In this document: piece after piece, positions 51,698 to 62,511 of the stretch
Position numbering within the stretch: position 1 is the first letter of the stretch
Layout: every line of letters begins with the position of its first letter
Assembly: GCA_963575745.1 (NCBI GenBank)
Contig: CAUYUJ010003043.1
Coordinates: forward strand, 18,734 to 82,733
Direction of reading: 5' to 3'
From: Prorocentrum cordatum
Lineage: Eukaryota > Sar > Dinophyceae > Prorocentrales > Prorocentraceae
Length of the DNA stretch: 64,000 bases
Notes under the pieces: generated by a model
Seen by the model: the letters and a program-made list of their open reading frames with translations, nothing else
What the model was told of the DNA's origin: nothing
Database searches by the model: none
Made by a program: the position numbers and the translations under genes

Positions 51698-51902
51698 TCC
51701 GACATTTAAAACACGCTTCTGATTCGATGATCGGACTGTTCGGGTGTCCACTGTCGTGGCATCCACAGCGCTCTGCTCGCTGTCGCTGCTGCTCCTCCTT
51801 CTCCTCTCCCCTCTTGCTTTCTTCCCGTCTTCCTTCGCCACGGGGCGACTTCTGAGATTCTCTGCGCTCGTGTATATATATCTCTATATATATAATTTCG
51901 CG

Positions 51903-52055
51903 AAGTGGGGCCACGAACGTGTGAGGGGTGTGCGAAATGATGATGATGATGATGCTGATGTTGATGATGCTGATGACGACGATGATGACGATGATGACGA
52001 TGATGATGATGATTATGATGACGATGATGACGATGATGACGATGATGATGACGAC

Positions 52056-52114
<59 letters not shown>

Positions 52115-52210
52115 GAGGAGGGGAGGAGGGAGGAGAAGGATGAGGAGACGCGGGGACCGTCTCTTCAAAACGAGGACCCAACAACACAGGTTGGTTAGGA
52201 ACAAAGGGGG
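51903..52210 (+). repeat. Family L, copy 2: 88-bp unit fragment, (GAT)n and tail
   Basis: GTGGGGCCACGAACGTGTGA, about 175 bp of GAT/GAC triplets (51936-52111), then GAGACGCGGGGACCGTCTCT and AAAACGAGGACCCAACAACA. Collinear with 47610-48090. A short (TA)n run lies just upstream (51872-51893). Confidence 0.85.
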
Positions 52211-52378
52211 GGAAACATGGGGGGAAAACAAAAAAAAAAACGAGCGCCTGGGCCCTCGGCGGCCGCGCCCCTGAGCCAGCCGCGCTGGCCTCGCGCCGAC
52301 ATGCGACGCGGCTCGATGCGCCGGCGGGAGCACGGCGGCTCCGAGTCGAGGCGATCCGGCCCCGTCCCCTTCGAGCCG

Positions 52379-52587
52379 ACTCAGACACGATCGCATCGTA
52401 ACAAAAAAACAAAAACAACAAAAAACACGACGGCGGGCTTTTGCCAGGTATCGGCCTCGGGGGGCCCTCGCCAGGCCTCGGGAGCGTCAAGAAACGACGA
52501 CGAAAAGCCTGTCCCAAGGAGAGGGGTCGGGACTTCCAGGGGCCCCATATTGAACAACAAAAAAAACACGGACGTCGCATGTCTGGG
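52379..52587 (-). mobile_element. Family E MITE-like element, copy 14
   Basis: ACTCAGACACGATCGCATCG start, CAGGCCTCGGGAGCGTC core, AGGGGTCGGGACTTCCAGGG block and a CGTCGCATGTCTGGGG end. A-runs near both ends are expanded. Confidence 0.82.
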
Positions 52588-52704
52588 GATTCGGCCCGAT
52601 TTGCAACGCTGCTGCGCGATCCGATGCAGGTCGAGCCGTGCATCGGCATTGCGGCAGTTGCGCTCGTGTGCTTCGCCTTTCGCTTGATATCTTTCTCTCG
52701 GCCC

Positions 52705-52865
52705 CCCTGGTGTCGGATCCGCCGTGCTCCTGGGCGAGATCAGAAGTACAGGACGTTGTTGTTGAGGCGGACATTTCCGCCATGTTTGTTCGCATCGTTT
52801 GTGGTGCACGTCCGGCACATTTTTAAGTCAAAAGTCTACCGAAGTACGGCGGATCCGAAGTCAGG
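52705..52865 (+). mobile_element. Family O element, copy 2
   Basis: Inverted ends: CCTGGTGTCGGATCCGCCGT at the left, and at the right, reverse-complemented, CCTGACTTCGGATCCGCCGT. 161 bp. It shares the CGGATCCGCC end motif with the element at 62512, while the interiors differ. Confidence 0.7.
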
Positions 52866-53144
52866 TCAGCCCTGCCTGTGCCCGGGCATGGTTGCGCCGA
52901 ACGTTGTTGTTGAGTCAAGGAAGAAAAAACCACCCGGACCGCACCATCGGCGTTTACTAAACGGCCCTCGGCGTTTACTAAACGGCCCTGCCCTGCTTGA
53001 TTCCTTCTTTGGGTGCGTTTCCTGAACGGCTTCGCGTGTCGGGGTGGTTATTAATGGAGGATGACGATTGATAAATGACTGGGGGTCGTGTTCACGCGGC
53101 GGCGCCCGTGATGACGATTAGAAAAAACCGGCCGCGGGCTGGAA

Positions 53145-54060
53145 AACTATGTTTTTTTCTCGTATCGTTCTCCTCCAGTCAGAAACCTGTACAGAAATAG
53201 CAGAAGACTATTTGTTGAATCGTTCTCTCCCATTTTTTATTAATCGTCATCCCGCATTATTATCGGGGTGGATTTTTCCTGCTCTCTGTTTACCAGCCTG
53301 GAAAATATTATGCTGGGCACCTCATCACGATGCCAATCTTGGGGACTCCCTGATTTTTTTGAGGGCGAATCCCTGAGATTGTCATCGCCTCTTGGCGTGC
53401 CAATCTCAGGGATAGGGATACGTTCGAGGCTGGCACTCGGCTCTCTGTTGCGGCCGCTGCACTTCGCTGCAGCCCGAGCCGTGCCCTGGGGCCGACTCGG
53501 GCTGGACAACTATTTATTTAATCGTTCTCCTCCAGTCAGAAACCTGTACAGAAATAGCAGAAAGCTATTGTTTTTATCGTTCTCTCCCATTTGTTCAACG
53601 AATCGTCATCCCGCATTATTATCGGGGTGCTTTTTTTTTCTGCTCTCTGTTTACCAGCCTGGAACATACCCCTATCCCTATGCTGGGCACCTCCTCATCA
53701 CGATGCCAATCTTGGGGACTCCCTGAATTTTTTGAGGGCGGATCCCTGAGACTGTCATCGCCTCCTGGCGTGCCAGTCTCAGGGATAGCGGTACTCCCGA
53801 GGCTGGCACTCGGCTCTCTGTTGCGGCCGCTGCACTTCGCTGCAGCCCGAGACGTGCCCCGGGGCCGACTCGGGCTGGACAACTATTTCTCTAAGCGTTC
53901 TCCTCCAGTCAGCAGCCCGTGCAGAAACAGCAGAACGCTATTTTTTCGATCGTTCTCTCACATTTTTTTTGCAAACAAATCGTCATCCCGCATTATCATC
54001 GGGGCATTTTTTTTTCTGCCCTCTGCTGCGGCCGCTGCCGTTCGCTGCCGCCCGAGCCGT
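53145..54060 (+). repeat. About 370-bp tandem repeat, 2.3 copies
   Basis: CGTTCTCCTCCAGTCAG recurs at 53164, 53522 and 53896. Each full unit has ATCGTCATCCCGCATTATTA, TGCTGGGCACCTC, a hairpin TCCCTGAGACTG/CAGTCTCAGGGA, and GCGGCCGCTGCACTTCGCTG. The third copy lacks the middle. A (CCTATCC)-type insert distinguishes copy 2. No coding frame spans units consistently. Confidence 0.9.
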
Positions 54061-54188
54061 GCCCTTTGGGCCGCCTCGGCTGCCGCGGGGGCCCGCGGGC
54101 GCGGAGGCCGCCGCGCCCTCCGCGCCGCCGCCGCCGCCGGTCACGGCGGCCGACCAGGCCCCGCTCGCCGCGCGCGCCCCCCCGCGGC

Positions 54189-54720
54189 GGCCGAACGAAA
54201 GGGGGGGATAGGAGGAGGAGGAGGAGGAGGAGGGGGGAGGAGGAGGAGGGAGGAGGAGGAGGAGGAGGAGGAGAGAGGAGGAGGAGGAGAGGGTATGAGG
54301 AGGAGGAGGAGGAGGGAGGAGGAGGAGGAGGAGGAGGAGGAGGAGCAGGAGCAGGAGCAGGAGCAGGAGGAGGAGGAGGAGGAGGAGGAGGAGGAGGGAA
54401 AGGGGGGTACGAAATTTGCTGCCCTGACCTTCCAGGAGGGCCAACAAAAAATAGCGCCCGGCGTAGAAGCCTGTCCCGCAGCTATTCTGCGTCTTGGTTT
54501 TAGGCCGTTTCGCCAAGTTGTTTTGGTTTTTAGGCCTCCAGTGCTAAGAAATGGCTCTCTGGAAGGTCAGGGTGCATGCAGCTGGTTTCGACCCCGCCGC
54601 CTGGCCCATCCTTCGATATACATTGGCGCCTTCCGGCGCCGGGAGGCGCCGGGAAAATCAGCTGGGTCAGCTGATTCTGAACCCCCCCCCCTTTGCTATC
54701 CCCCCCTTTCGCCTGGCCCG
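54189..54720 (+). mobile_element. Family H element, copy 1, expanded and with a nested insertion
   Basis: Ends CGGCCGAACGAAAGGGGGGG at the left and, reverse-complemented at the right, CGGGCCAGGCGAAAGGGGGG. Compared with the compact copy at 61944-62136 it has two additions: a GGA expansion of about 185 bp (54210-54395) inside the purine end, and a 150-bp inverted-repeat insertion at 54423-54572. The shared interior is TACGAAATTTGCTGC, GCCTTCCGGCGCCGGGAGGC and AAAATCAGCT with its mirrored AGCTGATT. Confidence 0.82.
54423..54572 (+). mobile_element. Small inverted-repeat insertion inside family H
   Basis: CCTGACCTTCCAGGAG at the left pairs with CTCTGGAAGGTCAGG at the right. The unoccupied site is visible in the other H copy, TTTGCTGCATGCAGCTGG at 61990-62007, and comparison shows a 2- to 3-bp duplication (TG or TGC). 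150 bp, non-coding. Confidence 0.83.
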
Positions 54721-55800
54721 ACTCCCCGCGGCGGTCGTCGCGGTCGTCGGCGTCGGCGTCGTCGTCGGCGTCGTCGTCGTCGGCGTCGTCGTAGTCGTCG
54801 TCGGCGGCGTCGTCGCCTCTTTGACAGTGGATGCCTGCGTCCGCTCCTGCGACCTGCTTGCTCGTCTCTTCGTGTTCCTGGTCGTGGAGTCCATTGGCAA
54901 GCAGGCCGCCGTCGTCGTCGTCGTCCCCTCCATGATGAAAACCAGATCCCCGACGAACTGATTTTTTCGGCCGTATAGATTTTTCCTCCATTTCGGTTCC
55001 CAGGCGCCGTTTCCCAGCCCATGGGCCATCTAAAACGGATCGGGGCGAAACGGTACTCCCGCGGAAGCGATCCAGACCCCGCTGAGTGAAAAAATCAGAT
55101 CGGCGGATGTCAGGGCAGTGGTCCTAAGGGAACCGAGTCCTAAAAAGTTCTCGCCGTTTCGGGTTCCCGGTGGACCACCCCCTTGAAGAGGGGAGGCCTT
55201 GCCCTCGGCGTCCAAACGGCACCCCCGGGGCAAGCCTTTGGATGATGATGTGTGAGTGCACCTTCGTGCACTCAGCAACATTCCGATGGCGCCTTCAACA
55301 GCACGTGCGTGATGTAGTCACGTCTTTAGCTTGAGTGCTTGAGTGCTTGTGATTGCTGAACACTCAGACCCCCCTCCTTGGCCCTAGGCCCGTCCAAACA
55401 CCACTCGGACAAAACGTTTCTCTCCTGGTGGGAAGCCCCCACGGCCTGTTTCCCGAAAGACTTGCTTCTTTCGTGCCAGTTCCCTCCCCTCTCTCCTCCG
55501 TTTCAGGCAGCGCCAGCGGGGGTCGCCACGGGGGTCGCTTGCTCCTCCTGAGCATCGAGGACCGCACTTGTCTCTGGGATGTCTGGCTGACGCCGGGAGA
55601 TTCTGGGGGGCTCGGAGTTGGTTGGCCTGTGCCATAAGGCGCCGCGTTCTGGCCCCCCTCCCCCCCTCCCCCCGCCCATGCCGTGACGCCACCCCCCCTT
55701 CCACTGCAGTGTGTCTCGGCGCTGCCGCAGCGGATGCGTGCACCGCGGCCTCGCGGCACGGCGCGCTCGACCCGCTTGCGCCGTGCTCGCAGCGCAGAGA
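54721..55800. other. Unassigned sequence with (GTC)n and a small hairpin
   Basis: GTCGTCGGC triplets at 54732-54815. A short perfect hairpin TGAGTGCAC/GTGCACTCA lies near 55252-55275. No gene recognised; the long minus frames overlapping 55364-56250 are shadows of the CCT tract. Confidence 0.5.
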
Positions 55801-55804
55801 GCCT

Positions 55805-56050
55805 CCGCCTCCTCCTCCTCCTCCTCCTCCTCCTCCCTCCCCTCCTCCTCTTCCTCCTCCTCCTCCTCCTCCATCCTCTCCTCCTCCTACTCCTCCTCTC
55901 CTCTCCTCCTCCTTCCTCCTCCTCCTCCCCCTCCCCCTCCTCCTCCTCCTCCTCCCTCCTCCTCCTCCCTCCTCCTCCTCCCTCCTCTCCTCCTCCTCCT
56001 CCTCCTCCTCCTCCTCCTCCTCCTCCTCCTCCCCCTCCTCCCCCTCCTCC
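55805..56050 (+). repeat. (CCT)n microsatellite, long
   Basis: About 245 bp of CCT with CTT and CCC interruptions. Confidence 0.95.
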
Positions 56051-56514
56051 AGCACCGCTCGCCGCAGGCCCGCACGCACTGCTGCTGCCCGCGGGCACCG
56101 CGGTGCTCGCAGGCACCGTGGCCCGTGCGGCCCGTGCTCGCTGCTGCGCTCGCACGGTGTCGTGGAGGCCTCGTGCGTAGCATCTCTGCGTGGGCATCCT
56201 GGCTCGCCCTCCCGCACCCGCCCTTCCTTCGGACCGATTCGGAGGTTCATGGGCCGCTCAAGGGTGCGAATGTTTCCTTTGTGTAAAGGCTCGTCCTTTC
56301 TGCACGGATGACGTTCGAATCTTACTGTCGGCGCGCTGAGAGTTGAGCAGTGCAGATGCTCTCAGAATGTCCGCCGAGAGAAAAAAGAAACAAAAAAAAG
56401 GGTGTCGTGGAGGCCTCGGGGCCCACGGCGCCGATCAGGCACGCCCCCGTGCGACGCTCCGTGCGAAGTCGTCTTGATTGTGAGCTTCACCTCCAGGAGG
56501 CAGAAAGGAGAACG

Positions 56515-56600
56515 AGAGGGGGAGGGGGAGGGGGAGGGGGAAAAGGAGGAGGAGGGGAGGAGGGGTAAAAGGAGGAGGAGGAGGAGGAGGAGGAGGGACA
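56515..56600 (+). repeat. (GGGGGA)n and (GGA)n tract
   Basis: GGGGGA units, then GGAGGA to 56600. Confidence 0.9.
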
Positions 56601-57700
56601 GGAGGGTGTTGGCAGTCGCCTTGGGCAGAATGTGTGGAATGGAATGTTTGCGTTGTGTCCGTCTGTCGAGCCTGTGGGCGGGCGATGGTTCCCTGACGGA
56701 TTGGCTCGTTGGTGGGTGACTCGGGCTTGGGAGTTCCGGCCCCAGCCCCAGCCCCCGATCCCTGGCTCCGGCCACGTCCCCGGCCCCGATCCTGGCTCCG
56801 CCGGCCCCAGATCCGACCCTGGCCCTGACCCCAGCCCCGGAAAAATTTCAGTTCCCCTCCTCCCCAGTTTCCCCGGCGGAGCCGCCCAGATCGGCGGATC
56901 CTGGCAAGTGCAGGGTCCGAAAGGATTTTATGCAATGGGAAGGAATGGCAGGTGAGGGTCGGATGTCAGATGTGGCGCGAGCTAGGTGTGTCCTCCCTCC
57001 CTCCCCCTCCCCCTGCCCACTCTCCTTCCTTCTCGTCCTTCCACCCTCTCCTCCCCTCCATTCCTTTCCCCCTCCCCTCATACATTCTAGACGCTTGCAG
57101 TGCATCAGCCCGCGCTCTGAGCAGCTGGTGGCTGGGGTCTGGCCCTCAGGGTACACCACAGGGCCTGCGCCCTACTTGCTCGGGTTGGTGGGCCTTGGGG
57201 CCCCGTGGACGCTTCGGAGTGGTTCAGCCTTCCGTCTGTCGCGGCGCTCCCACTGGACCCCCTTTTCAGCCATCAGGCAGGTTTGCGACGTTACCTCGGC
57301 AGCTTAGCCCCATCAGCTTGCATACGCCGCGGGTACGGCCCTGGACCTGGCGCCCCGCTGGCGACTCGTTCATCGTTCACCTCGCCTGTGCGCAAACCAG
57401 GCATGTGGGACGCGTAGGCCTCTGCGCACACGTCCTCGCGCTGTCTGAGTGGTCATGCCGCACGGCATACACCGAATTGTTCTGGCATTTTGCTAGGCTG
57501 CACGTTGCCCGAGCTTCCCTGGATACCCTCAGCCTGTCAGCTTTCCCGCGCAGCTCAGCTGCTGCTTGGTGAGTGGACTGGCCAGCCTGCGGTTTTCCAG
57601 TAGCTAATTCGGCCGTTACCGCACCCCGGAACGCTCTGACTCCGCCTGCGCCTTCGCTCGTGGACGCGACCGAAAAAAAGTAGCCCCACCAGCGTGGAGA
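56600..57700. other. Unassigned sequence
   Basis: CCCCAGCCCC-type short repeats at 56740-56850 and a CTCCCTCCCC tract at 56990-57080. Nothing gene-like recognised. Confidence 0.45.
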
Positions 57701-57729
57701 AGGTGGAGGAGGAGGAGGAAGAAGAGATT

Positions 57730-57990
57730 CAGCAGAATGGCCAAGGGCCTCTTGGATGCGTCTCGGGGTCTTTTCGGACTGTCTCTTGAAAACTTCGTGA
57801 AGTCCTCTTGGGGCGTCTTGGTGGCCTCTTGGTGGCTTTGGTGGCCTCTTGGAGCGTCTTGGGTGCGTCGGGAAAGCCTCTTGGGGCCCCTTTGGGTTCT
57901 ATCGGGAGTCTCTTGGGGAGCTCATGAGAGCCTCTTGGGGCCTCTGAGCGCCTCTTGGGGCTCTCTTGGGGCACTCTTGGTTTGGGGACA
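57730..57990 (+). repeat. GCCTCTTGGGG minisatellite
   Basis: Diverged units of about 12-30 bp around GCCTCTTGGGGCC, related to the tract that hosts element P at 5770-6090. Confidence 0.75.
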
Positions 57991-58124
57991 TCCTGGGCGG
58001 TTTTGGAGGAGATGGATCAAAGAGGGGGGGGGGCTCAAGTAGGGTCTCACCCGAGGATGCCAAAATGGGCCCGAAACCTTAAATACTAAAGTTAATTTCG
58101 CCGGAAAAAACCCAATCAGTGGAT

Positions 58125-58400
58125 GGTTTGAAAATTAGTGATATGATATTGAGATCGATTGTGAAATCGACCGTAGAATCGATAGTGAGACCGGTAGTAA
58201 AGTCGATTCACGGAGACCGACAACGAAGTCGATTCAGTGAGATCAATAGTGAGATCGATCGTGAGATCGTTCGTGCGATCTATAATGAGACCGATAGTGA
58301 TATCGATCGTGGGACCGATAATGCGATCGTGAGATCGAGAGAGAGGTGGGTAATGAGATCGACAGTGACACCGATCGATAAGAAGATCGACCGGGAACCC
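58125..58400 (+). repeat. GATCGATAGTGAGA degenerate minisatellite
   Basis: About 18 diverged units of 12-16 bp with GAGATCGAT and CCGATAGTGA words. The minus strand reads isoleucine/aspartate-rich peptides as an artefact. Confidence 0.8.
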
Positions 58401-58559
58401 AGGAACCCAGGAACTCCGCCGCACCTTGTAATCGGCCCGGAACCCGGAACCGGTAACCCGGGATCCCCGGGAACCCGGCCGCCCACCGAAATCGGCCTGG
58501 AATTTTCGCCAAATCCTTCAATCTCCGCTAGGGCCCCTTCAGTGCTCGGACCCCCGTCC

Positions 58560-58775
58560 AGGTCCAGGGGAGGGGGTGGGGGAAGGGGTCAAGACACCCT
58601 CCCGGCCGCAAGCCGTCTCGCTCACTCCCACCCGCCCTCCCAACACATACGTAGCACCCGAGCCTGGCTCGAGCCGCAGCATATGCAGCAGTCGTCTTTG
58701 GATGGGCAGCTACTGGGGGCCAATCCGCCGCCGCCGCCGCCCCCGCCGCCCGCCGCCACCGCCGCCGCCGCCGCC

Positions 58776-58806
<31 letters not shown>

Positions 58807-60760
58807 TGTTCGCCGCCGCTGCCGCACGCGCCGCCCGCCGCCGCTGCCGCCGCCGCCGCCGCGCCGCCCCCGCTGCCGAATCGCCGCCGCCGCCGCCGCA
58901 GCCGCTGCCGCCGCCGCCGCCACCGCCGCCGCCGCCGCCACTGCTGCCGCCGCCGCCGCCGCCGCCCCCGCCGCCGCAGCCACCGCCGCCGCCACCGCCG
59001 CAGCCGTCGCAGCCGCTGCCCCCGCCGCAGCCGTCGCCGCCGCCAAGTGTATTCTGTATTGTTTTTTGACAGGGGTGGTGGGGGGAGGCCGTATCGGGTT
59101 CGCTGCGCATGCTCCCAATTTGGAGGCACAGTGTGTTTTGTATTGTTTGTTGCAAGGGATGGTGGGGGGTGCCCTCATGGATTCGGGTTGGCTCCCAGTC
59201 GCCTGGGGGAGGGGGTGTATGTTAATAGGGCGCAGTGATCAAGCTACCCACCCGCCCGCAAGCCGTCTAGCTCAGTCCCACCCGCCTTCCCAACGCATAA
59301 GTAACACCCGAGCCTGAACATGTTCAGCGGTCGTCTTTGGATGGGCAACTACTGGGAACCAAGGCCGACCCCAGGTGCGAGACGCTTGGGCGAGGCGCGC
59401 CACGCGTGCCAGGGGCGCGCCAGGCGCGCCTGGTGCGCCAGATGCGCCACGTGTTCCGAGTGCGCCAGGTGTGCCGCACACTCCAGCCGCGCCAGGTGCC
59501 CCATGTTCGGGGCACGTGCAGAGTGCGTCCGGTGCGCCTGCGCACGTGACAGCACACATCGGGAACCATGCCGCCCCCCGCCATCCTTGCCAAAACTAAT
59601 GCCAACCATTGTGTTTGGCAACGCGCCACCACCCCCGCCGTCCCTTCCGAAAGCAATTTGGCAGTGATTGCGGGATGACCGCGCGTGATCCATATTCCGC
59701 CGCGAGGTGCATGTTGTTTTGTTTTTGTCAGGGATGGTAGCCCTGCGCGCGACCCCGACGTCCCTGTCAAAAACAAAACAAAGTGTTCGCGGGCCTCACG
59801 GACATGACTCAAGACTTTGCCCCAAAGTGGACTTCGCATTTTGTTTTTGACAGGGATTGTGCTGGGGGGGGCGCATCGGGTTGGCCGCGCCTGCTCCAAT
59901 TGTGAGGCAGAGTGCAGTTAGTATTGTTTTTGACAGGGATGGTGGGGGGCGGGCCCTCATGGTGCCGGAATGGTTCCTGCCAGGTGGGGGAGGGGGTGTA
60001 TATTAGTAAGGAACAATGATCAAGACACATTCCCCGCCCGCAGCTGCTTCATTCATCCCCACCCGCCCTCCCAACACATAAGCAGCACCCGGGCTTCAGC
60101 ATGTTCAGTGGTCGTCTATGGATGGGCAGCTATTGGGAACCAATACAGACGGCATGTATGCGATGGGGCGAGGTGCGCCACGCGTACCAGGCGCTCCAGG
60201 TGCGCCAGGCACCCGTGGGGCCCAAGCGTGCCAGGCACGCATCGCGCGCCAGATGCGCCACGTGCTCCGCGTTCGCCATGTGTGCCGCATGGTGGCCGCG
60301 CCAGGTGCGACACGTCCGGGGCACAAGCTGAGTGTGCCGGTGCGCCCGCGCACGTAGCAGCACACATCGCGAAACATGTTGGCCCCTACCATCCTTTTCG
60401 AAAACCAGTGCACAATCGCGGCGGGGAGGCCATCATGGTGTCTGGTGGGCCTGCGTACAGCAGGCAATATGACAGCCCCCCCCGCGGTCCTTGTCAAACA
60501 CCAGTGGGTAATGCTTGCGGGGTGGCCGCGCATGATCCAGAATTTGCCGCGACGTGCATGTTGTATTGTTTTTGACACGGATGGTGGCCTTGCGCAAAGC
60601 AGGCAATATGAGGGCCCCCCGCCGTCCCGGTCAACAAATACAGTACCAAGTGCTCGCGGGGCTCACGAGCATGACCAAGATGTTGCCCCAAAGTGTGTGT
60701 GTGTGATTCGAATTTCATGTTGATAGGAATGGGGGGGGTCGGCATTGTTCCTGGTTGGCT
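58560..60760 (+). repeat. Large tandem repeat (about 650-780 bp units, 3 copies) with internal expansions
   Basis: The anchor CCCACCCGCC-TCCCAACxCA followed by GTCGTCTxTGGATGGGCA recurs near 58627, 59276 and 60057. Each unit then holds a different internal expansion: (CCG)n at 58725-59045 in unit 1, and GCGCCAGGxGCGCCA-type minisatellites at 59390-59560 and 60165-60340 in units 2 and 3. Each also has one or more TGTATTG-TTTTTGACAGGGA and GGTGGGGGG motifs (near 59060, 59140, 59720, 59930 and 60560). Alanine-, proline- and arginine-rich frames are artefacts. Confidence 0.85.
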
Positions 60761-60959
60761 GCCGGTCGCCTGGGGGGTGTTACTAGTAGGGAGCAGTGCT
60801 TACTTAACCCTCCCCGAAAAAAGGAAAAAGGGGTTGGAAGAAGAATAAGAAGAAGAAGCGCTGTAAGCCAATCGCGCGCTAAGGGCTGGTTGTGGGATTT
60901 CCCCCCCTTGCTTCACCGCCCCTACAGTTGTCCCCCTATCCTACCGCCCTTCCTCGACC

Positions 60960-61015
60960 CACCCGCCCTTTTACCTTCCTCTGTCTCTCTCTGTTCTCTC
61001 TCTCTCTCTCTGTTC
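60960..61015 (+). repeat. (CT)n-rich tract
   Basis: TCTCTCTCT runs; a second short CT run lies at 61208-61225. Confidence 0.8.
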
Positions 61016-61235
61016 CTTCCTTCCCGCCATCCCTCTCATCCCTTCCATCTATCCCTTCCCCTCCCTTCCCTCCCTGCCCTTCCTTGGGGGAGGGGGACGG
61101 CGAGGTAGCAGAGAGGAGGGGTGCAGGGTGCGGGAGGGGCGTGTGCCTCGATGCCCCGGCAGGCGTACAAGGACAAGCAGGCGCACACGGACTGCGGGGC
61201 GGGGCCTCTCTCTCTCTCTCTCTCCGGCGGCCGTG

Positions 61236-61300
61236 AGGAGGAGGAGGAGGAGGAGGAGGAGGAGGAGGAGGAGGAGGAGGAGGAGGAGGAGGAGGAGGAG
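61236..61300 (+). repeat. (GGA)n microsatellite
   Basis: GGA run ending in a G-run. Confidence 0.95.
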
Positions 61301-61309
61301 GGGGGGGGA

Positions 61310-61940
61310 TTTTACAGTCTTGGCTGCATAAGGGGTTGCGGTTGGCGTTGGGAAGGGGGCGTTCGGTGCGGCGCCGCCGGCCCGCCTGTGACACGCGATT
61401 CCCCGGCCTGGGGGCAGGCAGCGTGCACCGAAGGAGCCCTGGCGGAGGGATGGCGTGCACGAAGGGGGTCCTCGCGGGAGGATGGCCTCACAGGGATGGC
61501 GTGTGTTCGGCGATTGATGGCGCACGCTGACCCTCCAACGCCAGCCGTACATGGAGGGTGTATGCTTGCTCCCGTGGGTGCAGAGCGGGGTGACGACAAT
61601 CGCAGGCTGTAGCACGGGAGGCGCCACAAGGCACAGAGCGTGTCCTCGAATTGCGCCTGTCCCGCGCAGGCTTTGAAGCTTCGAGCCTGCCCTGGAAGGA
61701 ACAGGAGCGGGAGAGGGAGGAGGAGGAGGGGGAAGGTCTTCTGCCGGCTCGATCATCGATTCGATCCCCGACGCTGCGACGATCCGATGCTGCCCGAGGC
61801 TCGCCTGGCGCTGCTGTGCACCCCGGAGCAGCCGATCCGATCCGAGTCCGACTCCGCGCGGCGGCGGCCCGAGCCGGCGAGCAGCTCGACACTATTCGTT
61901 GTCCTGGTTCGCTGCTGATTCTGTCGGAGGCCTAGAGGAT
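61310..61940. other. Unassigned sequence
   Basis: No gene or shared repeat recognised in about 630 bp. Confidence 0.4.
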
Positions 61941-61943
61941 GAT

Positions 61944-62136
61944 CGGGCCGGACGAAAGGGGGGGATTGGGAAAGGGGGGGGGTACGAAATTTGCTGCATG
62001 CAGCTGGTTTCGGCCTCACCGAGGGCCCATTCCTCGATACATAGCTCCATCCGGCGCCGGGAGGCGCCGGGAAAATCAGCTACGTGAGCTGATTCTCAAA
62101 CCCCCCCTTTGCTATCCCCCCCTTTCGCCCGACCCG
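61944..62136 (+). mobile_element. Family H element, copy 2 (compact form)
   Basis: 193 bp. Left end CGGGCCGGACGAAAGGGGGG; right end, reverse-complemented, CGGGTCGGGCGAAAGGGGGG, and the similarity continues into GGAAAGGGGGG. The interior has CGGCGCCGGGAGGCGCCG and a mirrored AGCT-GAGCTGA. It abuts family D copy 3 directly. Confidence 0.83.
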
Positions 62137-62137
62137 A

Positions 62138-62324
62138 GTTGACACCAACACCAATCTCGGCGGTGTGCCTCCACCGAGGGAAGAAGATCCCAATCTCGGT
62201 GATTGTGGTCATATTCTGGCTTCAAGGTGACCGAAATATTACCACCAACACCGGAATCTGGGAGCATCTTCCCCCTGTGGAGGCAGCCCCCTGTGTTGGT
62301 GTTGGTGCCCATTTCCAGGCCTCC
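62138..62324 (+). mobile_element. Family D inverted-repeat element, copy 3, left end clipped
   Basis: Starts GTTGACACCAACACCAATCT (the outer GCAGGCC part is missing) and ends ATTTCCAGGCCTCC. It joins family H copy 2 at its left, so one interrupted the other or both share a breakpoint. Confidence 0.8.
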
Positions 62325-62352
62325 AATTCTGGACCTGGCGGAGATCGCTGTT

Positions 62353-62511
62353 CCCAGACATGATCGCGTCGTGAAACAAAAACCCGGACGGCAGGTTTTT
62401 GGCCGTTTTCGGCCTCGGGGGGCCCTCGCTCGGCCTCGGGACCGTCCGAAAACGATCCGGGATGAAAAGCCCATCCCGAGGAAAGGGTCGGGACTTCCAG
62501 GGACCCCGCAT
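62353..62511 (-). mobile_element. Family E MITE-like element, copy 15, cut by element O
   Basis: CCCAGACATGATCGCGTCGT start, CGGCCTCGGGACCGTC core and GGGTCGGGACTTCCAGGGAC, then abruptly CCCTGACTACGG, the end of family O. The E right end is not found on the far side of O. Confidence 0.8.

Noticed and set aside
54551-54961. Valine/arginine-rich frame over the GTC run as a membrane protein
   Set aside because: The hydrophobic stretch is a direct translation of GTCGTCGGC triplets.
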